DNA from: Acidobacteria bacterium 37-71-11
Lineage (GTDB): Bacteria; Acidobacteriota; Thermoanaerobaculia; Thermoanaerobaculales; Thermoanaerobaculaceae
Direction: 5' to 3'
Assembly (NCBI GenBank): GCA_002279285.1
Contig: NCBR01000071.1
Span: 1 to 12,285 of the forward strand
Length of the DNA stretch: 12,285 nt
Positions 1 to 6,753 of this stretch are shown in pieces (the stretch's first letter is position 1; each line of letters opens with the position of its first letter). Below the pieces are notes generated by a model, which saw nothing but the letters and a program-made list of their open reading frames with translations, had not been told where the DNA came from and did not search any database. A program made the position numbers and the translations under genes.

Positions 1-1
1 A

Positions 2-163
2 GCCGCGGCCGCGACACCCCGGCGCGGCTCGCCCGTCCGGGACCCGCGGGCGCCGGAGCGGATGGCCACCCGCGGCACCGGCGGATCAACGACACCCCCC
101 GCCCCCAGATCGGAGGCCCTGCTGCAGGCCGAGAGGCCTGGCGAAATCGAAGGCAACCAGTAG
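2..163 (+). CDS. possible 3' end of an off-window gene (weak)
   Basis: One plus-strand frame is open from the left edge to a TAG at 161-163. Most of it is a low-complexity Ala/Pro/Arg/Gly/Thr stretch, and it ends in a less biased tail reading ...EALLQAERPGEIEGNQ. Third codon positions are mostly G or C, but in DNA this GC-rich that is weak evidence, and another plus frame is also open through this stretch. No domain is recognisable in 53 residues. It could be the disordered C-terminus of a gene that starts to the left, or simply chance. Sequence left of the window would decide it. Confidence 0.22.
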   Translation, partial: AAAATPRRGSPVRDPRAPERMATRGTGGSTTPPAPRSEALLQAERPGEIEGNQ

Positions 164-480
164 CGCCTCCACCCGGCGGGGGGTTGGGTGGCCAAGACCG
201 CCCAGAGGGCGGAGGCCGGTTGCGCCGGAGCGTGCGGGTCCCGAGCGGCCAGAGCGGCGGGTGGAAACGCCGGCCGAGCCGGAGCGAAGCGGAGGCGAGG
301 AACGGCGAGGCTCCGCCCGCCGATCTGGCCAGCTCGGTCGCACGCGAAGGCGGGTCGGAGGGCGGCGCTCGATGCGCCGCCCGAGCGACCACGGCCGTAG
401 CCCGCTGGGCAAAAGAGAAGGCCTCACGCAGTGAGAAAAGCGACAAAGGCCGAGCGGGCGTGGCCTCGCTCTGGGGTGCG
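164..480. other. non-coding, hairpin-rich GC region upstream of the deacetylase
   Basis: I see no convincing gene here; open frames on both strands have compositionally biased Arg/Gly/Pro/Ser translations. The DNA holds many inverted repeats. CCACCC 169-174 pairs with GGGTGG 186-191. CCGCCC 198-203 pairs with GGGCGG 207-212 across a 3-nt loop. GCGGAG 289-294 pairs with CTCCGC 311-316. A perfect 9-bp stem, 360-368 with 374-382, encloses a 5-nt loop and is itself embraced by GGTCGC 336-341 / GCGACC 385-390. CTCAC/GTGAG form a small stem near 423-435. The region could be a structured RNA, a leader or an intergenic repeat. It matches no RNA family I can name: the hallmarks of RNase P RNA, tmRNA and 6S RNA are absent. 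Confidence 0.45.
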
Positions 481-486
481 TACAAT
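481..486 (+). promoter_or_regulatory. -10-like box TACAAT, 6 nt before the deacetylase ATG
   Basis: TACAAT matches the sigma-70 -10 consensus at five of six positions and is separated from the ATG at 493 by exactly six bases (GACTGC). There is no Shine-Dalgarno sequence in between and no convincing -35 box 16-18 bp upstream. A -10 box at this distance would place the transcription start at or next to the A of the ATG, as in leaderless transcripts. The same spacing occurs before the histidine kinase and cinA genes in this window. Confidence 0.5.
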
Positions 487-492
487 GACTGC

Positions 493-1296
493 ATGATCCT
501 CCTGGCGCCGGCGGTCGCCGCCCTCCTGCTCACGGCCGCGCCCACTGCGGTCAACATCGCGTCGCTCCCTGGAGCGGGCCCGTACTTCGCCCTCACCTTC
601 GACGCGCACGTCGAGGCGAACGGGGCCGCCCAGCTTCTCGCGCTCCTGCGGGAGCGGCACCTGCACGCGACGATCTTCGCCACCGGGCGCTTCGCCGAGA
701 CCTTCCCGGGTCTGCTCCGCCGGGCCGCCGACGACGGCCACGAGATCGGCAACCACACCTTCTCCCACCCGCACCTCACCACCTGGGCCACGAACCGCCG
801 CCACGACACCCGGCCCGGGATCACCCGGGCCCGCCTCCAGGAGGAGTTGCTGCGCACTGCGGCCGCGATCCAGGCCGCCATCGGACGGCCCCCGTCGCGG
901 TTCTGGCGCGCCCCCTACGGCGAGCACAACCCCACGATCCGCGCCTGGGCGGCCGAGCTTGGCCTCGTCCACGTCGACTGGACCCACGCCGAACACGACG
1001 CCCTCGATGCCCTCGATTGGGTCGAGATGCCCGGCACGCGCCGCTACCTGGGGCCGGAGGCGATGGCGCGGCGCCTGCTCAACTTCGAGGCGGCGACCGG
1101 GGTGCCGCTCGCCGGCAGCATCATGCTGATGCACCTGGGCAACAGCCGCCCGGACTTGCCGCTGCTGGAAGCGCTGCCGATCGTGCTCGACGAAACCGAC
1201 CTGCGGGGCCTCCATCCGGTCACCATCGGCGAGCTGCTGGCCCGGGGCGGTGTGTCGCTCCCGCCGGCCGCCGCTGGGCCCCCCGCCCGGCCCTGA
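493..1296 (+). CDS. polysaccharide deacetylase family protein (NodB-like), probably exported
   Basis: A 267-residue carbohydrate esterase 4 (NodB homology) protein, expected to remove N-acetyl groups from a cell-surface or peptidoglycan-type polysaccharide; the substrate cannot be told. Residues 1-20 are hydrophobic and Ala/Leu-rich like a signal peptide, though without the usual basic residue. The motifs follow in order: LTFDA at 34-38, NHTFSHPHL at 87-95 (metal-binding His88 and His92), RAPYG at 139-143, VDW at 161-163 and LMHLG around His214. In motif 1 the second Asp of the usual TFDD is Ala; TFDA forms exist in the superfamily, but here a His follows instead of the more usual Gly, so metal binding may differ. 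The frame is open far upstream, but the upstream translation is compositionally biased. The ATG at 493, right behind a -10-like box, begins the signal-like segment and is the chosen start. It stands alone, convergent with the acyl-CoA synthetase. Confidence 0.85.
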   Translation: MILLAPAVAALLLTAAPTAVNIASLPGAGPYFALTFDAHVEANGAAQLLALLRERHLHATIFATGRFAETFPGLLRRAADDGHEIGNHTFSHPHLTTWATNRRHDTRPGITRARLQEELLRTAAAIQAAIGRPPSRFWRAPYGEHNPTIRAWAAELGLVHVDWTHAEHDALDALDWVEMPGTRRYLGPEAMARRLLNFEAATGVPLAGSIMLMHLGNSRPDLPLLEALPIVLDETDLRGLHPVTIGELLARGGVSLPPAAAGPPARP

Positions 1297-1327
1297 GCGC
1301 AGCCGCGCGCCGCCGCGCCGCCGCGAC

Positions 1328-3075
1328 CTAGGCCCACGACTCGAACGAACTCTCCTCCGTGTACATCGAGGCGAGGATCTCGTGGTGCCGCTTTTCGACC
1401 ACCCGGCGCTTCACTTTGAGCGTCGGCGTCAGCTCACCGGTCGCGATGGAAAACGCCTCGCCCACGAGACGGAATTTCTTGATCGTCTCGAAGCGCGCCA
1501 GGGTGCGGTTGACGTCGGTCACGATCTCCTGGTACGCGGCGACGACGTCGGGGTTATCGAGCAGGCTGCGCATGTCGGAGGTCGGCATGCCATGCTTCTC
1601 CGCCCAGGGCTTGAGTGTCTCCAGGTTCGGCACGATCAGCGCCACGATGTACGGCTTGCGGTCGCCGAACAGCACCGCGTTCTCGACGAGGTGCGACATG
1701 CGGAGCTTCTCCTCGATCGCCTGCGGGGCCACGTTCTTGCCGCCGGCGGTGACGAGGATGTCCTTCTTGCGGTCGGTGATCCGGAGATAGCCGTCGGCAC
1801 TCAGCTCGCCGATGTCACCGGTGGCGAACCAGCCCTCGGGGTCGAGCACGTCGGCGGTCGCCTGCGGCTTGTTCCAGTACCCCCGCATCACGTGCCGGCC
1901 GCGCGTCAGCACCTCGCCGTCGGCGGCGATCCGCACCTCGACAGCCTGGGCCGGTCGAACCGGTTGACCGTGATCACCGGCGAGGTCTCGGTCAGCCCGT
2001 ACCCTTCCAGCACCAGCACACCGACGCCGTGGAAGAGCTCGCCGACAAACACCGGCAGCGGCGCGCCGCCCGAGATCGAAAAGCGGAGCCTGCCGCCCAC
2101 GGCGGCGCGGATCTTGGAGTAGACGAGGAGGTCGTACACTCGCCAGCTCAGGCCTCGGCGCCCGCTCTTGACGCTCGCGAGCGCGACGTGCACCGCCCGC
2201 TTGAAGATCGAGCGCTTGAAGCGGGGCGCCGTGGAGAGTTCGTGGAAGATGCGGTCGTAGACCTTCTCGTAAAAGCGCGGCACCGCCGCGAAGATGTGCG
2301 GGCGGATGCGGCGCAGCACGTCGCCGGTTTCGAGGATCCCGCAATACGCGATCGTGAGCTCCTTGCCGAAGTAGATGTAGTCGACCATCCGTTCGAGCAC
2401 GTGCGAGAGCGGTAGGAAGACGAGCACCGTCTCTTGCCCCGGCCAGGGCATCATTTCCGCCCCGGACACCGCGTCGAAGACGAAGTTGTCGTGAGTGAGC
2501 ATGACGCCCTTGGGTTCGCCGGTCGTGCCCGAGGTGTAGATCAGGGTCGCGAGGTCCTCCGGCTGCGCCTTCGGGCGACACGCCTCGAGGAACGCAGCCG
2601 CATCGTCTCCGCTCACCGGTTCGGTGATCGCCGCCAGCGTGCGCACGCCTTCGGGCGCCTCCCCGTCGATCAGGATCACCGCCTCGATCGCCGGGCACGA
2701 GCCACGCACCTCGAGCACCTTGGCGAGCTGGTCCGGGTTCTCGGCGACCACCGCCCGGGCGCCCGAGTCGGCGAGGATGGCGCGCACCTGGTCGGGGAGG
2801 AGCGTGGGGTAGATCGGCACGTCCGCAGCCCCGAGGTGGAGCACCGCGAAATCGACGATGTGCCACTCGGGGCGATCGCCGGAGATGATGGCGACGCGGT
2901 CGCCCTTGCCGACCCCGAGCGCCGCGAGGCCGTGCGCGACGCCGGCCACCCGCCGCGCCACCTCGGAGGCGGGCGTCCGCACCTCGCGGCCCTCGCGGGC
3001 ATCGATCAGCGCCGGTCCGTGGACCGCCGTCCGCCACTTCGCAAAAACATCCAGCAACGTGCGTGGTTCGTTCAT
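1328..3075 (-). pseudogene. long-chain acyl-CoA synthetase (AMP-forming), frameshifted with internal deletion
   Basis: FadD/FAA-type ligase that activates fatty acids with ATP and CoA. The N-terminal part starts at ATG 3075 behind a GGGGGGAG ribosome binding site. It carries the ATP loop YTSGTTGEPKG (180-190), LPLSHVLER and the acyl-adenylate motif EGYGLTETSPV (357-367), and stays in frame to Pro376 (1948). The C-terminal part resumes in another frame at VEVRIAADGE and carries RGYWNKP, GWFATGDIG, the hinge DRKKDILVTAGGKN and the TPTLKVKR region with the usual catalytic Lys, ending at TAG 1328. Between NRFDRP and VEVRI, relatives have roughly a dozen residues including a GTVG-P-PG element. That stretch is missing, and the total of 1748 nt is not a multiple of three. 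So about 30 bases look lost near 1940-1950. This is either a true null allele or an assembly error; everything else is intact. Its start overlaps the tetR stop (ATGA), so the two are co-transcribed and probably translationally coupled. Confidence 0.88.
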
Positions 3076-3695
3076 CGGCTCCCCCCGGCGCGCCGTTCGA
3101 GTCCCCCGAAGATCAACTTCAGCAGCGGCGCGGCCTGTCCGGCCAGCGACCGCGGACGGTCGGCCAGCACCCACGACGTGATCAGCTCGTCCACGGCTCC
3201 GAACACCGCCCGCGCGGCTACGTCGGCGGGAATGTCGCCCCGGAAGCGTCCCGAGGCCGTCCCCTCCGCGATGATCCGCTGGAGGAGGCGCAGGTACTCC
3301 GCCACCTGCCCCCGCGCCACCTGGCGGAGGAAGCGCCGGCTGTGGCGGAGCTCGATCTGGAAGACGTGCGCCAGGGCGCGGTCGTTCTCGAGGCTCACGA
3401 GGTGGCGCTCGATCACCTTGCGCAACTTCGCGCCGGGGTCTTTCTGCCGGCCCGCGTCCCGCCGCGCGCGCTCCAGGAACGCCTTGGCGTTCTCCTCGAG
3501 GATCGCGACGAGGAGCGCCTCTTTGCCCTGAAAGTAAAGATACGTCGTGCCGTCCGCCACCCCGGCACGCTCCGCCACCTCGCGCATGCGGGCGTCCTCG
3601 TAGCCGCGCTCGGCGAACACCTCGACCGCCGCCCGCAGGATCGCGGACCGTCTCGCCTCCCGTGCGTCGTTCCGAAGCGCCCCCCCCAAGCTCAT
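3072..3695 (-). CDS. TetR/AcrR family transcriptional regulator, FadR-like
   Basis: A 207-residue one-component repressor. The N-terminal TetR DNA-binding domain covers about 14-62, with the helix-turn-helix at about 36-56 (MREVAERAGVADGTTYLYF) followed by GKEALL. The rest is the all-helical ligand and dimer domain, in which FGAVDELITSWVL (165-177) resembles fatty-acid-responsive TetR proteins. The stop overlaps the acyl-CoA synthetase start by 4 nt, so it most likely represses its own operon and is released by acyl-CoA; the ligand is inferred. An in-frame ATG at 3737 lies upstream of the predicted -10 box and is unlikely to be transcribed. ATG 3695 touches a GGGAGG sequence directly, while TTG 3689 lies 6 nt from it and is an equally good start, so the first two residues are uncertain. 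Confidence 0.9.
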   Translation of the reverse strand: MSLGGALRNDAREARRSAILRAAVEVFAERGYEDARMREVAERAGVADGTTYLYFQGKEALLVAILEENAKAFLERARRDAGRQKDPGAKLRKVIERHLVSLENDRALAHVFQIELRHSRRFLRQVARGQVAEYLRLLQRIIAEGTASGRFRGDIPADVAARAVFGAVDELITSWVLADRPRSLAGQAAPLLKLIFGGLERRAGGSR

Positions 3696-3704
3696 CCTCC
3701 CGTG

Positions 3705-3728
3705 GTGATTGAACGCCCATTCAGTCTC
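3705..3728. promoter_or_regulatory. palindromic FadR/TetR-type operator
   Basis: The core is an imperfect palindrome centred between 3716 and 3717. The left half is GATTGAACGC (3707-3716); the right half read on the other strand is GACTGAATGG, matching at 7 of 10 positions, with a further G/C pair at 3705/3728. The inner TGAA-CG / CATTCA arms resemble the Bacillus subtilis FadR (YsiA) consensus TGAATGA...TCATTCA, which is established for fatty-acid TetR repressors. The site overlaps the predicted -10 box of the tetR promoter and lies about 45-75 bases from the divergent histidine kinase start. Repression of tetR and the acyl-CoA synthetase by the adjacent TetR is the natural reading. Confidence 0.65.
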
Positions 3729-3751
3729 ACCGAGCACTTGCCCCGTGTCAA
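3723..3751 (-). promoter_or_regulatory. sigma-70-like promoter of the tetR / acyl-CoA synthetase operon
   Basis: On the minus strand a perfect -35 box TTGACA (3751-3746) is followed after 17 bp by GAGACT (3728-3723). GAGACT is a poor -10 overall (3 of 6) but keeps the key A2 and T6. Transcription would begin near 3716, inside the operator, leaving a leader of about 20 nt with GGGAGG before the gene start. The position of the operator over the -10 is the classic repressor arrangement. Confidence 0.55.
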
Positions 3752-3769
3752 GCGGCGGGCCACCGGTGC

Positions 3770-3775
3770 TAGCAT
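3770..3775 (+). promoter_or_regulatory. -10-like box TAGCAT, 6 nt before the histidine kinase ATG
   Basis: TAGCAT fits the TANNNT pattern (four of six to TATAAT) and is followed by exactly six bases (GTCACC) before the ATG at 3782. No Shine-Dalgarno sequence precedes this ATG. The spacing equals that at the deacetylase and cinA starts, so a leaderless transcript is suspected. No good -35 is visible. Confidence 0.4.
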
Positions 3776-3781
3776 GTCACC

Positions 3782-4459
3782 ATGTTTGCGGTCGAAGGCT
3801 CGGCGCTCGAGAACCTCGTCAACCAGATCGCCCACGACGTGCGCAACCACGCGTTCACGATGGGGTTGCAGGCCGAGATGGGGCAACGCCGCTCGGCGGC
3901 GGCGCCCGAGATCAAGGCGCACTTCGACGCGATCGTGCGCCAGGTGGACGCGCTGTCGCGCTACCTCGACCAGCTGCTGCTCTACGGCCGTCCGGTCGCC
4001 ATCACGCGCGCCCTCGTCGACCCCGTCGCGCTGGCGCGGGCGCAGGTCGACCTCTTGCGCGGCAACCGCGGCGCCGAGGCCGCCCTCGACATCCACGTCG
4101 AGGCGGACTCGGGGGGGCACAGAGCGAGCTGGGACGCGCGCGCATTCGGCCACGCCCTGCGGGCGCTCCTCGACAACGCGGTCGAGAGCGCGACCCCGCC
4201 GCCGCCGGTCGTGGTCGCCGTGCGCGACGCCGGCGATCACGCCGAGGTCGAGGTCCGCGATGCGGGCCCCGGCATCGCTCCCGACGTGCTCGCACAGTTG
4301 GGGATCCCGATGGCGGTGCGGCGCACCGGAAGCGCCGGGCTCGGCCTCGCGATCGCGAGAAAGATGGCCGAAGCCCTCGGCGGCCGTCTCGAGATCGAGA
4401 GCGCGGCCGCCGGCGTCACGGCCCGCCTCGTCCTGCCGTGGGAGGCGCCGCCTGCCTGA
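3782..4459 (+). CDS. compact soluble sensor-type histidine kinase
   Basis: A 225-residue protein consisting almost only of a kinase core. A HisKA-like dimerisation helix holds the H-box NQIAHDVRN with candidate phospho-His18. It is followed by a second helix (about 45-70) and an HATPase domain with the N-box LLDNAVESA (Asn132), the G1 box RDAGPGI (159-165) and the G2 box SAGLGLAIARKMAEALGG (184-201). There is no transmembrane segment, PAS, GAF, HAMP or receiver domain, so the signal input is unknown and probably comes through a partner. The Pro that usually follows the H-box (HDLRNPL type) is His here (RNHAF). No response regulator is adjacent; its partner may be encoded elsewhere. The rluA-type gene follows closely or overlaps. 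It is divergent from tetR and lacks a ribosome binding site. Confidence 0.82.
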   Translation: MFAVEGSALENLVNQIAHDVRNHAFTMGLQAEMGQRRSAAAPEIKAHFDAIVRQVDALSRYLDQLLLYGRPVAITRALVDPVALARAQVDLLRGNRGAEAALDIHVEADSGGHRASWDARAFGHALRALLDNAVESATPPPPVVVAVRDAGDHAEVEVRDAGPGIAPDVLAQLGIPMAVRRTGSAGLGLAIARKMAEALGGRLEIESAAAGVTARLVLPWEAPPA

Positions 4460-4487
4460 GCCGCAGCCTGGGGTCGTCCGCTACGTC

Positions 4488-5390
4488 GTGCCACCGGCGC
4501 TTGCGGGCGAGCGCCTCGACCAGGGCGCGGCTGCGCTGACCGGCCTGCCGCGCCGGCGGGTGCGCGCGCTCGCGGCCGAGGGCCGGCTCTGGCTCAACGG
4601 CAAGGCCGTCCGCGTGCTCTCGCGGCTGCTCCACCCGGCGGATGTCGTGGACGTCGTCGGCGCGGACGAAGCACTCGCCGAGGCGTTGCCGCCGCCGCCT
4701 CTCGGGCTTCTCCACGAGGACGGCTGGCTGATCGCGATCGACAAGCCCGCCGGCGTCGCGTCCCAGCCTCCGCGCGAGCGGGCGCCCGGCGAGCTCACCG
4801 CCCAGGAGCGGCTCGCAGCGCAGCTCGCGCTGCGCGAGGGCAGGCGCATGGACGTGCTCCTCTTTCACCGGCTCGACCGGCTCACGACCGGCGTGCTGGT
4901 GTTCGCCCGCCAGCGCGAGGCCGCCCGCGCGCTCGCCCGCACCTGGGCCGAGGGCGGCGCCGACAAGCGCTACCTCACGATCGTGCGCGGCGACCCCGGC
5001 GAGGCGCCACGCGCGCTCGCCGGTCCGATCGCCGCGGATCCGCTCGTCCCCGGCCGTTTTCGCGTCGCCCGCGGCGGCCGCCCGGCCCGCACGCGGGTGC
5101 GCCGGCTTGCAGTCGCGGACGGCTTCGCGCTGGTCGAGGTCCACCCGCTCACCGGCCGCACTCACCAGGTGCGCGTCCACCTCGCCGATGCCGGCTTTCC
5201 GGTCGCGGGCGACGGGCTCTACGGCGGCGGCGGCGGCCTGCCGCGCCCGTTCCTGCACGCCTGGCGCCTGACGCTGCCGCACCCGAGGGACGGCGCGCTC
5301 CTTCGCCTCGTTGCACCCCTCCCGCCGGACATGGCCGCGTTCCTCGCCGCCCACGCCCTCTCGCTGCCCAAGTCGACACCAGCGAGCTAA
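4488..5390 (+). CDS. RluA-family RNA pseudouridine synthase
   Basis: Converts specific uridines in rRNA or tRNA to pseudouridine. An N-terminal S4-like RNA-binding region (about 1-55, with GERLDQ and GRLWLNGKAV) precedes the catalytic domain. That domain has the IDKPAGV element (84-90), the catalytic motif HRLDRLTTG with nucleophile Asp130, and LTGRTHQVRVHL (221-232); 300 residues is the usual family length. The exact RluA/RluC/RluD subtype and target site cannot be told. The GTG at 4488 is the first standard start codon close to the gene. However, the conserved VRYVVPP strand begins upstream of it, and a CTG at 4452 has GGGAGG 6 nt before it, which would give 312 residues and overlap the kinase stop by 8 nt. 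Translational coupling with the kinase is likely either way. Confidence 0.92.
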   Translation: MPPALAGERLDQGAAALTGLPRRRVRALAAEGRLWLNGKAVRVLSRLLHPADVVDVVGADEALAEALPPPPLGLLHEDGWLIAIDKPAGVASQPPRERAPGELTAQERLAAQLALREGRRMDVLLFHRLDRLTTGVLVFARQREAARALARTWAEGGADKRYLTIVRGDPGEAPRALAGPIAADPLVPGRFRVARGGRPARTRVRRLAVADGFALVEVHPLTGRTHQVRVHLADAGFPVAGDGLYGGGGGLPRPFLHAWRLTLPHPRDGALLRLVAPLPPDMAAFLAAHALSLPKSTPAS

Positions 5391-5426
5391 TCGGTCCCGA
5401 GGGACGCGGAAGGCTTCAACGCGGCG

Positions 5427-5606
5427 TCAACTGCGCGCTGAGGGCGCTTCCAGCTCGGACTCGAGTTGGTCGATCCGTCCGAGGATCCGGGACTGGCCGG
5501 ACACCAACACCTGGTGTCCCTCGGCGACCTGCTGAATCTTGCCCGTCAAGGCCTCGGCCACTACGTCGAAGTGCCGCTTGATCTCGTGCATCTCATCGTG
5601 CGTCAT
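5427..5606 (-). CDS. 59-residue hypothetical protein, helical/coiled-coil
   Basis: A small gene with strong start signals: ATG at 5606, GGAGGA 3 nt upstream (5615-5610) and a TAGAAT -10 box (5646-5641) giving a leader of roughly 28 nt. It ends at TGA 5427. The product begins MTHDEMHEIKRHFDVVAEAL and continues through KIQQVAEGH to GRIDQLESELEAP. It is acidic-amphipathic with hydrophobic residues at helix spacing and probably forms one long helix or coiled coil. I recall similar short 'IKRHFDVVAE...AEGH' hypothetical proteins in deltaproteobacterial-type genomes, but know no function. It lies downstream of gpsA on the same strand but 145 nt away, with its own promoter, and is convergent with rluA. 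It could be an antitoxin-like or adaptor protein; nothing nearby proves this. Confidence 0.75.
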   Translation of the reverse strand: MTHDEMHEIKRHFDVVAEALTGKIQQVAEGHQVLVSGQSRILGRIDQLESELEAPSARS

Positions 5607-5640
5607 GGCTCCTCCAACGGGGCGCGGACGGGACAGCGCG

Positions 5641-5646
5641 ATTCTA
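5641..5646 (-). promoter_or_regulatory. -10 box of the 59-residue gene
   Basis: TAGAAT on the minus strand matches TATAAT at five of six positions. A weak -35 candidate TTCGCC lies 16 bp upstream. Transcription would start near 5634, leaving a short leader that contains the GGAGGA ribosome binding site at 5615-5610. This contrasts with the genes in this window that appear to lack leaders. Confidence 0.45.
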
Positions 5647-5751
5647 CCCCGGATCGCCCCCCGGCGAAGGCACGTTCAGGTGCGTCCCGCCGCCTCGGCA
5701 GCGAGGCCCCATGATCCGTGGTCCGACCCAGCGGCGCCCGCGGCAGGGCGG

Positions 5752-6753
5752 CTACAGGATTGCTTCGGCCTTCAACTCGCGGGTCATCAACGCCGCAACG
5801 GCGGCGCGGGGCTCGATCGCGCCGTCGAGGATCGCCTCGACGGTGAAGGTGATCGGCATCTCGACGCCGTGCCGACGCGCGAGCGCGGCGGCGGCGCGGG
5901 TCGTCGGGACGCCCTCGGCGACCTCGCGGCCGGCGATGATGTCGGCAAGTTTCTCGCCGCGGCCGAGGCGCTCGCCGGCGCTCCGGTTGCGCGACATGCT
6001 CCCCGGCGAGCAGGTGAGCACCAGGTCGCCCATCCCGGCCAGGCCGCGGAACGTCTCCTCGCGGCCGCCGAGACGCACACCGAGGCGCGCGATCTCGTGC
6101 AACCCGCGGGTGAGCAGCGCTGCGGTCGCGTTCTGGCCGAGGCCGAGGCCTTCGGCCATGCCGGCGGCGATGGCGATGACGTTCTTGAGGGCGCCGGCGA
6201 GCTCCACCCCGACGACGTCGGTCGCGGTGTAGAAGCGGAACGAGCCGGTGGAGAACGCCCGCTGCAGCCGACCTAACCCCTCCGGGTCCCGCCCGGCGAG
6301 CACGGCGGCGGTCGGCAGGCCGGCCGCCACCTCGCGGGCGAACGACGGTCCGGAGAGCGCCACGAACGCCTCCGGCGGCAGGCCGAGCTCGCCGCTCACC
6401 AGCTCGTCCATGCGGGCCAGGCTCGACACCTCGATCCCCTTGCTGGCCGAGACGATGCGGGAGCCGGGGCCGAGGTGCGAGCGCAGGTCGCGCAGTACCG
6501 CGCGGGCGAACTGCACCGGGACCACGAGCACGACCGCTTCGGCGCCGCGGCTCGCCTCGGCGAGGTCGCCGGTGGCGCGGACCTCCGGAGGGACCTCGAA
6601 CTCCGAGAGGAACAGCGGGTTTCTGCGGCGCTCCCGAATGCCGGCGACCACCTCCACCTCGCGCGCCCACAGCGCCACCGAGCAGCCGGCGCGTGCCAGG
6701 TGCATCGCAAGAGCGGTGCCCCAGCTCCCAGCTCCGATCACCGCGACGTTCAT
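5752..6753 (-). CDS. gpsA: NAD(P)H-dependent glycerol-3-phosphate dehydrogenase
   Basis: A 333-residue cytosolic enzyme that reduces dihydroxyacetone phosphate to sn-glycerol-3-phosphate, the head-group precursor of phospholipids. The Rossmann motif GAGSWGTALA is at 7-16. SKGIE (Lys105), SGPSFA (134-139), the catalytic ALKNVIAIAAG (Lys190), the AGMGDLVLTC segment (239-248) and NRSAGERL (256-263) all match the family, and the length is typical. Its ATG overlaps the plsY stop by 4 nt (ATGA), with GGGGAG upstream inside plsY. It is the last gene of the cinA-thpR-plsY-gpsA operon. Its product feeds PlsY directly, so the two genes belong to one pathway. All key residues that I know are present. 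Confidence 0.97.
   Translation of the reverse strand: MNVAVIGAGSWGTALAMHLARAGCSVALWAREVEVVAGIRERRRNPLFLSEFEVPPEVRATGDLAEASRGAEAVVLVVPVQFARAVLRDLRSHLGPGSRIVSASKGIEVSSLARMDELVSGELGLPPEAFVALSGPSFAREVAAGLPTAAVLAGRDPEGLGRLQRAFSTGSFRFYTATDVVGVELAGALKNVIAIAAGMAEGLGLGQNATAALLTRGLHEIARLGVRLGGREETFRGLAGMGDLVLTCSPGSMSRNRSAGERLGRGEKLADIIAGREVAEGVPTTRAAAALARRHGVEMPITFTVEAILDGAIEPRAAVAALMTRELKAEAIL

Noticed and set aside
86..427. 113-codon minus-strand open frame in the left intergenic region
   Set aside because: Arg/Pro/Ser/Gly-biased translation without family features; stop codons are rare in any frame of DNA this GC-rich.
395..460. Resemblance to a c-di-GMP-I riboswitch (GGGCAAA followed by GCGACAAAGGCC)
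   Set aside because: The second element is out of order relative to GACGCAAAGCC, there is no GNRA tetraloop stem between them, and a promoter-like box follows before the gene.
3696..3737. Upstream ATG (3737) for the TetR gene
   Set aside because: It would lie upstream of the predicted -10 box and the operator, so it would not be transcribed from that promoter; the added residues do not belong to the TetR domain.
3063..4487. Long plus-strand frame continuous with the RluA-type gene
   Set aside because: It runs antisense to the TetR gene and out of frame through the kinase gene, with Arg/Ser/Thr-rich shadow translation; only the part from about 4452/4488 is real.
5394..5405. GTCCC-GA-GGGAC palindrome as a terminator between rluA and the 59-residue gene
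   Set aside because: Only 5 bp with a 2-base loop and no T-tract on either strand.
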